Under the pieces are notes generated by a model that ran no database searches, had not been told where the DNA came from, and saw only the letters and a program-made list of their open reading frames with translations. DNA of 57,206 nt from an uncultured Prevotella sp. (lineage in GTDB: Bacteria > Bacteroidota > Bacteroidia > Bacteroidales > Bacteroidaceae), in the NCBI GenBank assembly GCA_934230685.1, contig CAKQFF010000002.1:1-57206 (forward strand), written 5' to 3'. This document shows positions 8,695 through 18,134 of the stretch, in pieces. Each line of letters starts with the position of its first letter. Position 1 is the first letter of the stretch. A program made the translations under genes and the position numbers.

Positions 8695-10026
8695 ATGAAA
8701 CGCATAGTAGTTCTCGGTGCCGGTGAGAGTGGAGCCGGTGCCGCCGTATTGGCAAAGAAAGAAGGATTCGACGTGTTCGTAAGCGACATGTCGGCTATCA
8801 AGGACAAGTATAAGAAACTGCTTGATGACCACGGCATCGAGTGGGAGGAGAAGCAGCACAACGAGGAGAAAATCCTCTCTGCCGACGAAATCATCAAGAG
8901 TCCTGGTATTCCCAAGGAGGCTCCCATGGTGAAGAAAGCCATAGACAAAGGCATTCACATCATCAGCGAGATTGAGTTTGCCGGACGTTACACCAACTCT
9001 AAGATGATTTGCATCACAGGCTCAAATGGCAAGACCACAACAACTTCTCTCATCTACCACATCTTCAAGACTGCTGGCTACGATGCAGGGCTTGCCGGCA
9101 ACATCGGACGTTCGCTTGCGCTCCAGGTGGCAGAGGATCCACACGAATACTATATCATCGAGCTTAGCTCGTTTCAGCTCGACGACATGTACGAATTCCA
9201 TGCCAATATTGCTATCCTGCTCAACATCACTCCCGACCATCTCGACCGCTACGACTACTGCATGCAGAACTATGTGGACGCCAAGATGCGCATCATTCAG
9301 AACCAGACACAGCAGGACTCGTTCATCTACTGGAATGATGACCCCGTAATCAAGCGCGAGCTTGAGAAATACGATATAAAGGCAATACAATATCCATTCT
9401 CCGAACTCAAGGAGAAGGGGTCTATCGGCTATATCGAGGAGGGCACCTACAAGATAGAGAAACCCACTCCGTTCAATATGGAGCAGGAGGAACTCTCGCT
9501 CACTGGTAAGCACAATATCTACAACTCGCTTGCGGCAGGTATTGCTGGCAATATCTCTGGAATTAAGAAGGATATTATTCGTCAGAGCCTTAGCGACTTC
9601 CCTGGTGTGGAGCACCGCTTGGAGAAGGTGGGCAAGGTAGGTGGAGTGCAATATGTCAACGATTCCAAAGCTACCAACGTCGACGCTTGCTGGTATGCTC
9701 TCGAAAGCATGCGTACACCTACAATCCTCATCATTGGAGGCAAGGATAAGGGCAACGACTACAACGAGATAAAGGAACTGGTGAAGCAGAAGTGCAAGGC
9801 TCTCGTCTATCTCGGAGCCGACAACACCAAGCTCCACAACTTCTTCGACGGCATGGGCATTACCGTGCGCGACACTCACTCTATGAAAGACTGCGTGGCT
9901 GCTTGCTACGAACTTGCCGAGCCAGGCGATACTGTTCTATTGAGTCCGTGCTGTGCAAGCTTCGACCTCTTCAAGAACATGGAGGACCGTGGTGAGCAGT
10001 TCAAGAGTCTTGTCAGAAGTCTGTAG
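8695..10026 (+). CDS. murD: UDP-MurNAc-L-alanine:D-glutamate ligase MurD
   Basis: A 443-residue Mur ligase that adds D-glutamate, the product of MurI (encoded at 55364). An N-terminal Rossmann-like loop GAGESGAG (8-15) binds the nucleotide part, GSNGKTTT at 109-116 is the ATP loop with Lys113, and the C-terminal domain has the conserved NDSKATN segment. It starts one base after mraY, so the two are surely cotranscribed. Confidence 0.96.
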   Translation: MKRIVVLGAGESGAGAAVLAKKEGFDVFVSDMSAIKDKYKKLLDDHGIEWEEKQHNEEKILSADEIIKSPGIPKEAPMVKKAIDKGIHIISEIEFAGRYTNSKMICITGSNGKTTTTSLIYHIFKTAGYDAGLAGNIGRSLALQVAEDPHEYYIIELSSFQLDDMYEFHANIAILLNITPDHLDRYDYCMQNYVDAKMRIIQNQTQQDSFIYWNDDPVIKRELEKYDIKAIQYPFSELKEKGSIGYIEEGTYKIEKPTPFNMEQEELSLTGKHNIYNSLAAGIAGNISGIKKDIIRQSLSDFPGVEHRLEKVGKVGGVQYVNDSKATNVDACWYALESMRTPTILIIGGKDKGNDYNEIKELVKQKCKALVYLGADNTKLHNFFDGMGITVRDTHSMKDCVAACYELAEPGDTVLLSPCCASFDLFKNMEDRGEQFKSLVRSL

Positions 10027-10056
10027 GGTTAATTATCATAATTACCACTAAAAGAA

Positions 10057-11334
10057 ATGATAAACAAAACATTAGGCAACATATTCAAGGGCGACAAGGT
10101 TATATGGATGGTGTTCTTCTTCCTCTGCCTTATCAGCGTGATTGAGGTATACTCGGCTTCTGCCCAGCTCACATATAAGGCGGGCAGCTACATAGCACCG
10201 ATGATAAAACACATCGGACTGCTATGTACCGGAGTATTCTTCACCGTGCTTACGCTCAATGTGAAATGCAGATATTTCAAGGCTCTCACCACACCAATGT
10301 TGGCAATCTCGTTTGCCACACTTGTATGGGTCTACTTTGTTGGTGCCTCTACCAATGGAGCACAACGATGGATTCCTATATTTGGCATACAGTTTCAGCC
10401 TTCCGAAATAGCCAAAGGTACCATGGTGCTTGCCACTGCACAGATATTGAGCGCGTTGCAGACCGAGAACGGGGCCGACAATAATGCTTTCAAGTATATC
10501 ATTACTGTCAGCCTCATCATCATACCGCTCATCATGCTTGAGAATCTATCCACAGCTTTGCTTCTGTGCATCGTCATATTCATGATGATGATGCTTGGAC
10601 GTGTTCCTATGCGCCAGCTTGGCAAGCTGCTTGGACTCACGGTGCTTTCTGCGGCATTGCTTGTGGCTGCTATCATGACTTTCGGCACCGACGATACCCA
10701 GGAGCAAGCTCCAAACAAGCAACTCACCGAACAGGTGAAGACTCCTGAAAAGAAGGACAAGAACGCCCTTGAGAAGGCTTTCCACCGTTTCGACACATGG
10801 AAAGCCCGTATCGACAAGTTCCTCACCCACAAGGAGGTTACGCCTAAGGAAATAGACCTCGACAAGGATGCTCAGGTGGCTCACGCCAATATAGCCATTG
10901 CCTCGTCGAATGTGGCAGGTAAGGGGCCGGGCAACTCTGAAGAGTGCAACTTCATTCCACAGGCCTACTCCGACTTCATCTTTGCTATCATCATCGAAGA
11001 GATGGGCATAGAGGGAGCCTTCTTTGTGGCTTTGCTCTACATCATCCTGCTGTTCCGCACGGGACGAATAGCAAGCCGGTGCGAGAATAATTTCCCTGCT
11101 CTACTTGCTATGGGCTTGGCATTGCTGCTCGTCACACAGGCTCTGTTCAACATGTGTGTGGCTGTGGGTCTCGCTCCTGTCACCGGACAGCCTCTGCCGC
11201 TTATCAGTAAGGGTGGAACATCTACTATAATCAACTGTATCTACATAGGCATTATTCTCAGCATAAGCCGCTCTGCACAGAAACGGCCAGAGATAATCGA
11301 AGAAACCAACATTACCTCTGCACAGCAAGCTTAA
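10057..11334 (+). CDS. ftsW: SEDS-family septal glycosyltransferase FtsW
   Basis: A 425-residue polytopic membrane protein that polymerises glycan from lipid II together with FtsI. The motif block GKGPGN followed by PQAYSDFIFAIIIEEMG matches the SEDS signature with its conserved aspartate, and the end has PVTGQPLPLISKGGTS. A long Lys/Glu-rich hydrophilic stretch (about residues 213-285) enlarges the large extracytoplasmic loop before this block. This is longer than in E. coli and makes part of the 425-residue length. It is 30 bases after murD. Confidence 0.95.
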   Translation: MINKTLGNIFKGDKVIWMVFFFLCLISVIEVYSASAQLTYKAGSYIAPMIKHIGLLCTGVFFTVLTLNVKCRYFKALTTPMLAISFATLVWVYFVGASTNGAQRWIPIFGIQFQPSEIAKGTMVLATAQILSALQTENGADNNAFKYIITVSLIIIPLIMLENLSTALLLCIVIFMMMMLGRVPMRQLGKLLGLTVLSAALLVAAIMTFGTDDTQEQAPNKQLTEQVKTPEKKDKNALEKAFHRFDTWKARIDKFLTHKEVTPKEIDLDKDAQVAHANIAIASSNVAGKGPGNSEECNFIPQAYSDFIFAIIIEEMGIEGAFFVALLYIILLFRTGRIASRCENNFPALLAMGLALLLVTQALFNMCVAVGLAPVTGQPLPLISKGGTSTIINCIYIGIILSISRSAQKRPEIIEETNITSAQQA

Positions 11335-11465
11335 AGCAATGCTACTGCAATGTGAAGTCCGAAAAATCGTTGCCACAGTAATAAAAAAAGCACAATAATC
11401 GGCATTGTCAGAAAAAATGAGTAATTTTGTGAGTTGAAAGTAATGCGAACAAAACCCATGAACAA

Positions 11466-12578
11466 ATGGAAAAGGAATTAAGAGTCATCGTCAGTGGCGG
11501 AGGCACCGGAGGACACATCTTCCCGGCAGTGTCAATCGCCAACGCAATAAAGTCAAAACGCCCAAACGCCAAGATACTTTTCGTTGGAGCTATAGGCAGA
11601 ATGGAAATGCAGCGTGTGCCAGCGGCAGGCTACGAGATAGTGGGACTGCCAGTGCGTGGATTCAAGCGACCCTTATGGTCGCCAGCTAATATAGGCGTGG
11701 CTCTCGACTTCTTCAAGAGCAAGCATATGGTGCGCAAGACCATACGCGATTTCGCCCCTGATGTGGCGGTAGGTGTAGGTGGATATGCCAGTGCTGCAAC
11801 GCTCGACGCTGCCAACGCCATAGGTATTCCTACTCTCATTCAGGAGCAGAACTCATATGCAGGAGTCACCAACAAGCACCTTGCGCCAAAGGCACGCAAG
11901 ATTTGCGTGGCTTACGAGGGAATGGAACGCTTCTTCCCTGCCGACAGAATCATCATCACTGGCAATCCTGTGCGACAGAACCTCATAGAGACAAGCGTCA
12001 CACGTGAGGAGGCTGTGCGCAGCTTCGGACTCGACCCCGAGAAGAAGACAATACTGCTCGTGGGAGGAAGTCTCGGAGCACGCACCATCAACGAGAGCAT
12101 GTTGCAGCATCTCGACATCGTGGAGAAAAGTGGAGTGCAGTTCATTTGGCAGACTGGCAAGTACTACAGCGCTGCTGTTGCCGAACAACTCAAGAATCAC
12201 CACGCGCTGCCAATGCTCAAGGTGATGGACTTCATAAGCGATATGGGAGCCGCCTACAAGGCTGCCGACCTCGTGATAAGCCGTGCCGGAGCAAGCTCCA
12301 TCAGCGAGTTCTGCCTTATTGGCAAGCCTGTTATCCTCGTGCCATCGCCAAATGTGGCTGAGGACCACCAGACAAAGAATGCAATGGCTCTTGTCAACAA
12401 GAGTGCCGCACTCTACGTGAAGGATGCCGAGGCTCCTGACTCTCTGCTGCAACTTGCGGTAGACACTGTGAAGGATGATGAACAACTCGCGCAACTCGCA
12501 GAAAACATTAAGAAACTTGGCAAGCCCAACTCTGCCGACATCATTGCCGACGAGGTGCTGAAAATAGCAAAAAAATAA
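11466..12578 (+). CDS. murG: Lipid II-forming GlcNAc transferase MurG
   Basis: A 370-residue peripheral membrane glycosyltransferase (family GT28) that adds GlcNAc to lipid I. The N-terminal glycine loop SGGGTGGHIFPA at 10-21 and the C-terminal VISRAGASSISE donor-binding segment are clear. The 131-base gap after ftsW is the largest in the first half of the cluster and holds a -7-like TAATTTTG at 11422-11429, so an internal promoter is possible, but no -33 box was found. Confidence 0.96.
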   Translation: MEKELRVIVSGGGTGGHIFPAVSIANAIKSKRPNAKILFVGAIGRMEMQRVPAAGYEIVGLPVRGFKRPLWSPANIGVALDFFKSKHMVRKTIRDFAPDVAVGVGGYASAATLDAANAIGIPTLIQEQNSYAGVTNKHLAPKARKICVAYEGMERFFPADRIIITGNPVRQNLIETSVTREEAVRSFGLDPEKKTILLVGGSLGARTINESMLQHLDIVEKSGVQFIWQTGKYYSAAVAEQLKNHHALPMLKVMDFISDMGAAYKAADLVISRAGASSISEFCLIGKPVILVPSPNVAEDHQTKNAMALVNKSAALYVKDAEAPDSLLQLAVDTVKDDEQLAQLAENIKKLGKPNSADIIADEVLKIAKK

Positions 12579-12586
12579 GTATAATA

Positions 12587-13966
12587 ATGGAACTCAAAGA
12601 TATTAAATCCGTATATTTTGTCGGTGCCGGTGGCATTGGCATGAGTGCGATAGCACGCTATTTCATACGTAAGGGTATTGTCGTGGCTGGCTACGACAAG
12701 ACGCCGTCGGAACTTACCAACCAGCTCGAACGCGAGGGAATGCTCTTGCACTATGAGGAGAATCCCGATGAGATACCACACGCATGTCGCAAACCCGCCT
12801 CATGTCTTGTGATTTACACTCCAGCCATACCTGCCGACCATAAGGAACTTGTTTATTTCCGCGAGCATGGCTTCACTATCGAGAAACGTGCACAGGTGCT
12901 TGGCACCCTCACACGCACACATAAGGGACTCTGTGTGGCAGGAACCCACGGCAAGACTAGCACATCAACAATGTGCGCCCACATAATGCATCAGAGTCAT
13001 CTCGACTGCAACGCATTCCTAGGAGGAATATCCAAGAACTATGGCACAAACTACATCCTTTCCGATCAAAGTGACTATGTAGTGATAGAAGCCGACGAGT
13101 TCGACCGCTCTTTCCATTGGTTGCGTCCGTGGATGAGCGTAATCACAGCCACCGATCCCGACCATCTCGACATCTATGGCACAAAGGAGGCTTATCTTGA
13201 GAGCTTCCGCCACTACACCACACTCATTCAGCCAGGCGGTGCGCTTATCATACATCGCGGACTGGAGATGAAGCAGGATTGCCAGGAAGGAGTTAAGGTT
13301 TATGAGTATAGCCGCGACGAAGGCGACTTCCACGCTGAGAACATACGCATAGACAACGGTAACATCACCTTCGACTTCATCTCGCCTATCGAGTGTGTGT
13401 ATAATGTTGAACTTGGACAGCCAGTGCCTATCAACATCGACAATGGCATTGCTGCCATGGCAATGGCTCAGCTCAATGGCTGCACAGCCGAGGAACTGAA
13501 ATATGGCATGAAGACCTATCGTGGCGTGAATCGCCGCTTCGACTTCAAGATTAAGAACGACCGTCATGTGTTGCTCTCCGACTATGCTCATCATCCCAAT
13601 GAGATTTACCAGAGTGCCAAGAGCATACGCGAACTCTATCGCAACCGCCGCATCACGGCAATCTTCCAGCCTCACCTCTACACTCGCACACGCGACTTCT
13701 ATAAGGAATTTGCAAGTGCCCTCTCACAGCTTGACGAGGTGATTCTATGCGACATCTATCCTGCACGTGAGCAACCGATACCGGGAGTAACCTCTAAACT
13801 CATCTACGACAACCTTGCCGAGGGTGTGGAGAAGAGCATGATACACAAGGAGGATGTGCTCGACCTCGTGAAGAGCCGCGACTTTGATGTGCTTGTCATT
13901 CTTGGAGCTGGCGACCTCGACAACTATGTGCCGCAGATTGCCAAAATTATTGAGGCTAAAGAATAA
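12587..13966 (+). CDS. murC: UDP-MurNAc:L-alanine ligase MurC
   Basis: A 459-residue cytoplasmic ligase for the first residue of the stem peptide. It has the nucleotide-binding GAGGIGMSAIA at 13-23, the ATP loop GTHGKTST with Lys123, EADEFDRSF in the central domain and the DYAHHPNE signature. It begins 8 bases after murG, so it is cotranscribed. Length is normal for MurC. Confidence 0.97.
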   Translation: MELKDIKSVYFVGAGGIGMSAIARYFIRKGIVVAGYDKTPSELTNQLEREGMLLHYEENPDEIPHACRKPASCLVIYTPAIPADHKELVYFREHGFTIEKRAQVLGTLTRTHKGLCVAGTHGKTSTSTMCAHIMHQSHLDCNAFLGGISKNYGTNYILSDQSDYVVIEADEFDRSFHWLRPWMSVITATDPDHLDIYGTKEAYLESFRHYTTLIQPGGALIIHRGLEMKQDCQEGVKVYEYSRDEGDFHAENIRIDNGNITFDFISPIECVYNVELGQPVPINIDNGIAAMAMAQLNGCTAEELKYGMKTYRGVNRRFDFKIKNDRHVLLSDYAHHPNEIYQSAKSIRELYRNRRITAIFQPHLYTRTRDFYKEFASALSQLDEVILCDIYPAREQPIPGVTSKLIYDNLAEGVEKSMIHKEDVLDLVKSRDFDVLVILGAGDLDNYVPQIAKIIEAKE

Positions 13967-13985
13967 GTCAACAAAAATAACGGGA

Positions 13986-14010
13986 CAGCCGCGGTTGCTT
14001 GCTGCGGCTG
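13986..14010 (+). other. GC-rich hairpin between murC and ftsQ
   Basis: CAGCCGC pairs with GCGGCTG (13986-13992, 14004-14010). No T-run follows, so it is more likely an RNA processing or pausing site, or an inefficient attenuator, than a full terminator. Confidence 0.45.
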
Positions 14011-14039
14011 ACTCTCACTAACAAAGACACAAACACAAA

Positions 14040-15143
14040 GTGAAAACATCCTGGAGCAAAAAACTGTTCATAGCGTGCGACGTAGTAATTGCCGTGTATC
14101 TTGTGCTTGCTTTCACCTCTTTCGACAAGAAGGGTAGCTCAAAGACTCTGTGCTCCAAGGTGAATATCGAGATTGCCGACAATGCCAATGGAGGATTTCT
14201 CGACGCTAAGGTGATAAAAGAGCGATTGCAGAAAACTGGATACTATCCTATAGGCAAACCTCTCGAAAAGATAAACGCGCGTGGAATAGAGGAAATGTTG
14301 AGGCAAAGTCCGTTTGTCAAGACTGCTGAATGCTACAAGACAGAGGGGGGCTATGTCTACATTTCGGTGACGCAGCGAATGCCGGTGATACGCATCAAGG
14401 CCGACAATGGCGACGACTACTATGTTGACGACAACGACTGCATAATGCCGCGCACCAACTATACGAGCGACCTTATCATAGCCTCGGGAGCCATCAGCCG
14501 CCGTTATGCGATAAGCTATCTGTCGGCTCTTGGCAGGATTATCATGCAGAACGACTTGTGGAAGAACCTTATAGAGCAGATACACATTCTGCCTGACCAA
14601 GGTGTGGAACTGGTGCCTCGCATCGGCGACCACATTATATATATAGGTAAGCTGCCCGATGGTTCCAACCGTGAGCAACACGAGGCGGACATTGCCAAGT
14701 TCTTCGAAAAGAAGATGACCCGACTTGAGAAGTTCTATAAATATGGACTCTCGCAGGTGGGCTGGAACAAGTATTCGTATGTGAACATCGAATTCGACAA
14801 CCAGATAATATGCAAACGTAAGGGGGCAAAAGCTCCACTTCCAGTCAAGCATGAGGTTGCTCCGGTTGTTCCTGCACCGACAGATGTCACACCAATGGCT
14901 GAGGAAGGATCATCGGAGGGAGAAGCTGGACATAACTCACCAGTGAAGCCAGAGGAGGCAACGCAGAAAGAAGCCAAGACAAAGCCTAACGACAGCAAGG
15001 CTACGTCGAAGGAAAACAAGGCTACGCCAAAGGAGAAGGAAAGTAAGAAAGCTCCAAAGGAAGGCAAGAAAGCCTCAAAGGAGGGTAAGAAATCCTCAAA
15101 GGAGGGTAAGAAATCCTCAAAGGAGGGTAAGAAATCCTCTTGA
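14040..15143 (+). CDS. ftsQ: Division protein FtsQ with a long Lys-rich repeat tail
   Basis: A 367-residue bitopic protein. A short cytoplasmic end and one transmembrane helix (about 8-26) are followed by a POTRA-like region and a beta-rich domain to about residue 260. FtsQ recruits FtsL and FtsB. The start is GTG at 14040; no in-frame ATG lies near. From about residue 262 the protein becomes a low-complexity Ala/Pro/Glu/Lys/Ser tail ending in tandem KEGKKSS repeats, which would lie in the periplasm. Most FtsQ proteins end with the beta domain. Position between murC and ftsA supports the name. Confidence 0.88.
   Translation: MKTSWSKKLFIACDVVIAVYLVLAFTSFDKKGSSKTLCSKVNIEIADNANGGFLDAKVIKERLQKTGYYPIGKPLEKINARGIEEMLRQSPFVKTAECYKTEGGYVYISVTQRMPVIRIKADNGDDYYVDDNDCIMPRTNYTSDLIIASGAISRRYAISYLSALGRIIMQNDLWKNLIEQIHILPDQGVELVPRIGDHIIYIGKLPDGSNREQHEADIAKFFEKKMTRLEKFYKYGLSQVGWNKYSYVNIEFDNQIICKRKGAKAPLPVKHEVAPVVPAPTDVTPMAEEGSSEGEAGHNSPVKPEEATQKEAKTKPNDSKATSKENKATPKEKESKKAPKEGKKASKEGKKSSKEGKKSSKEGKKSS
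15054..15137 (+). repeat. 21-base tandem repeat inside the ftsQ tail
   Basis: Three identical 21-base units start at 15075, 15096 and 15117, preceded by a degenerate unit at 15054. Being a multiple of three, copy number can change without frameshift and gives KEGKKSS-type heptads. The exactness of three units suggests recent slippage or recombination. Confidence 0.9.
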
Positions 15144-15226
15144 CTTTCGATATTTTCCGTCGCCCAAACTCTCAAGAATATAATAAGTAATCAAGAAAAA
15201 AACAACAATAGATATATAACAAACGT

Positions 15227-16693
15227 ATGGCAAAGGATTTTATAGTAGCTATAGAGCTTGGGTCAGCCAAACTGACCGGCATTGCAGGGAGGAAAAATCC
15301 CGATGGCAGTATCACCGTACTTGCTGTCGCATCAGAAGACTCCACCTCGTACATACGCAAGGGTGTTGTCTACAGTATAGACAAGACAGCACAAGGATTG
15401 AGCAACATCATAACAAAACTTAAGAACAGCCTTCAGGCTGATATTACCCAGGTATATGTAGGTATTGGCGGACAGAGCATCCACAGTGTGCGCAATATGG
15501 TCATAAAGGACTTGCCAGTGGATGCCATAGTGTCGCAGGGAATGGTGAACGAGCTTATGGATACCAACCGCAATATGACCTATCCCGACTACGAGATACA
15601 GGACGCTATAACCGAGGAATACAAGGTCGACCTTCAGTATCAGACCGATCCCGTAGGTATTCAGGCAAGCCGCCTGGAGGGTAATTTCATCAACATTCTG
15701 TGGCGTCGCTCGTTCTATCGCAACCTTAACAAGAGTTTCGACAGTGCTGGCATTGCCATTGCCGAGACTTATCTCGCTCCACTTGTTATGGCCGACAACG
15801 TGCTCACCGAAGCCGAGAAACGTGCAGGATGTGTGCTTGTTGACCTTGGGTCGGAAACTACCACAGTGTCGGTGTACTATCGCGACAAACTTCGCAGCAT
15901 TGCTGTTATCCCACTTGGTGGCGACAACATCACCAAGGACCTTGAGTCGTTGCAGATGGAGGAGAAGGATGCTGAGCGCATGAAGCTGAAGTATGCTTCG
16001 GCCCTTACCGATGTGGCTGACATCGACCCGACAGCAGTTCTCCCTATCGACAACAAGCGCTCTATCGAGAGCCGCAAGTTTATCGAGGTGGTGGAAGCAC
16101 GCACTCTTGAGATTATCGAGAATGTGAAGAGCTTCATCCCTACTGAGTATGCCGACAAGCTGCTTAGCGGTATTGTGCTCACTGGTGGTGGTAGCAACAT
16201 GACCAACATCGAGAAGGCGTTCCGCGAGTATACTGGTGTCGACAAGGTGCGCGTGGCAAAGTTTGTCTCGCTCAACATCAATACCAAGGATTCGAAGTTC
16301 ACTCTGCCCCACGACGGAACAATGAACACCATATTGAGTCTTGTAGCTCGTGGCGACATGAATTGTGCAGGCAACGCCTTCGGCGAATCACCCTTCGACA
16401 ATCAGCATGTGAACAGCGGAGCCTCTGTGCAAAATGGTACAACCACTGCATCCACCGCAACTACAACAGCCCAGACTGCCAACACAACTCCACATGAGAC
16501 AGAGGAGGAGCGTATCAAGCGCGAGGAGAGAGAACGTCTCGTGCGTGAGGAGGCTGAACGACTCAAGCGCGAGGAAGAAGAAAGACGTCGTAAGGAAGAG
16601 GAGGAGCGCAAGAAGAACACTCCGTTCGGACGCCTGTTTGGATCATTAAAGAGATTCGGCAAGTCACTCGTTGAACCTGAAAATGGTGACTAA
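15227..16693 (+). CDS. ftsA: Division protein FtsA
   Basis: A 488-residue actin-like ATPase that anchors FtsZ to the membrane. The first phosphate loop is IELGSAKLTG at 9-18, the second is VDLGSETTTVSV near 205-216, and the TGGGSNM adenosine motif is present. The core is followed by a Thr/Ala linker, a long Glu/Arg-rich helix (about 425-465) and a final amphipathic segment FGRLFGSLKRFGKSLVEP that looks like the membrane-targeting helix. The charged helix makes the protein longer than the usual 420 residues. ftsZ follows after 93 bases. Confidence 0.95.
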   Translation: MAKDFIVAIELGSAKLTGIAGRKNPDGSITVLAVASEDSTSYIRKGVVYSIDKTAQGLSNIITKLKNSLQADITQVYVGIGGQSIHSVRNMVIKDLPVDAIVSQGMVNELMDTNRNMTYPDYEIQDAITEEYKVDLQYQTDPVGIQASRLEGNFINILWRRSFYRNLNKSFDSAGIAIAETYLAPLVMADNVLTEAEKRAGCVLVDLGSETTTVSVYYRDKLRSIAVIPLGGDNITKDLESLQMEEKDAERMKLKYASALTDVADIDPTAVLPIDNKRSIESRKFIEVVEARTLEIIENVKSFIPTEYADKLLSGIVLTGGGSNMTNIEKAFREYTGVDKVRVAKFVSLNINTKDSKFTLPHDGTMNTILSLVARGDMNCAGNAFGESPFDNQHVNSGASVQNGTTTASTATTTAQTANTTPHETEEERIKREERERLVREEAERLKREEEERRRKEEEERKKNTPFGRLFGSLKRFGKSLVEPENGD

Positions 16694-16786
16694 CCCATCT
16701 CTCTCTCAAATGCACTACGCGTGATATATACAGCCCGCCTGAAACGGGCAAGCATATTCCCAACCGCATAAACAAACTGAATTAAA

Positions 16787-18121
16787 ATGTCTGACAACAA
16801 TAACAACCCTATGGTGGACTTCTGTACACCTGAAAAAGAAACCAATACGATTATTAAGGTAATCGGTGTCGGCGGTGGTGGCGGCAACGCTGTCAATCAC
16901 ATGTACCGAGAGGGTATCCACGATGTTTCGTTCGTGCTCTGCAACACCGACAACCAGGCTCTCAACGACTCGCCTGTGCCAGTGCTTCTGCAACTTGGCA
17001 CCGAGGGTTTGGGTGCTGGCAACAAACCTGCCAAGGCTCGCCAGGCAGCCGAGGAAAGCATCGACTCTATTAAGCAGATGCTCAGCGACGGTACACGAAT
17101 GACCTTTATCACCGCTGGTATGGGTGGTGGTACCGGTACTGGTGCCGCTCCTGTCATCGCTCGTGTGAGCAAGGAACTTGGCATCCTTACCGTAGGTATC
17201 GTTACCATTCCTTTCCGATTTGAGGGCAAGCGCAAGATCGACCAGGCTCTCAACGGTGTGGAGGAAATGGCAAAGCATGTGGACGCATTGCTTGTTATCA
17301 ACAACGAGCGTCTGCGCAAGATTTATCCAGAGCTTACAGTGCTCGACGCTTTTGGCAAGGCCGACGACACTCTTTCTGTAGCTGCCAAGTCAATTGCAGA
17401 GATTATTACCAATCACGGACTCATCAATCTCGACTTCAACGATGTTAAGACAGTGCTCAAGGATGGTGGCGTGGCTATCATGTCTACCGGATATGGCGAG
17501 GGCGAGGGTCGTGTGAAGCAGGCTATCTCCGACGCGCTCAACTCACCGTTGCTCAACGACAACGATGTGTTTAACGCCAAGAAGATTCTTCTTAGCATCA
17601 ACTTCTCAAAGGATTCCAACAACGACTCGCCAAACTCTGGTGGCTTGATGATGGAGGAGATGAACGAGGTGAACGACTTCATGGAGCAGTTTGGCTCCGA
17701 CTTCGAGATAAAGTGGGGTATAGGACTCGACCCGGAACTTGGCAACAAGGTGAAGGTTACAATCCTTGCCACAGGCTTCGGTATCGAGAATGTTGATGGT
17801 ATGAACAACCACATGCGTCAGCTCGCACAGGAGGAGGACGACAAGCAGGTGGAGATAAATATCAAGAATGCCATCCGCCGCAACCACTACTATGGCGACG
17901 ACAAGGGCGGCTCCATCACCAAGCGTCGTCCGCATATCTTCCGTTTCTCTGCCGACGACCTTGACAACGAAGAGGTGATTCTCACCGTAGAGACCACACC
18001 TACCTACAAGCGCACATTGCAGCAGCTTAATGAGCTGCGCCGCCGCATTGTCGACGAGAAGGAGGCTCCAAAGCAGAACAGCGAGAGCGAGTCTGTGGCA
18101 GGAACTATATCTTTCACATAA
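16787..18121 (+). CDS. ftsZ: Tubulin-like division protein FtsZ
   Basis: A 444-residue GTPase that forms the division ring. The tubulin signature GGGTGTG is at 113-119, preceded by GVGGGGGNAVN near 25-35. The sequence ends in NSESESVAGTISFT rather than the usual basic, FtsA-binding end peptide; a TPTYKR segment some 45 residues before the end may be the functional equivalent, which is inference. A hairpin with GCCCG/CGGGC arms at 16733-16749 lies in the gap before it. Its stop is 13 bases from the convergent recO stop, with a short CTGATTG/CAATCAG hairpin at 18123-18138. Confidence 0.97.
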   Translation: MSDNNNNPMVDFCTPEKETNTIIKVIGVGGGGGNAVNHMYREGIHDVSFVLCNTDNQALNDSPVPVLLQLGTEGLGAGNKPAKARQAAEESIDSIKQMLSDGTRMTFITAGMGGGTGTGAAPVIARVSKELGILTVGIVTIPFRFEGKRKIDQALNGVEEMAKHVDALLVINNERLRKIYPELTVLDAFGKADDTLSVAAKSIAEIITNHGLINLDFNDVKTVLKDGGVAIMSTGYGEGEGRVKQAISDALNSPLLNDNDVFNAKKILLSINFSKDSNNDSPNSGGLMMEEMNEVNDFMEQFGSDFEIKWGIGLDPELGNKVKVTILATGFGIENVDGMNNHMRQLAQEEDDKQVEINIKNAIRRNHYYGDDKGGSITKRRPHIFRFSADDLDNEEVILTVETTPTYKRTLQQLNELRRRIVDEKEAPKQNSESESVAGTISFT

Positions 18122-18134
18122 ACTGATTGTGCAA

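Noticed and set aside
15332..16312. A 326-residue minus-strand open frame opposite ftsA
   Set aside because: Antisense to a well-conserved FtsA core; no start context or domain.
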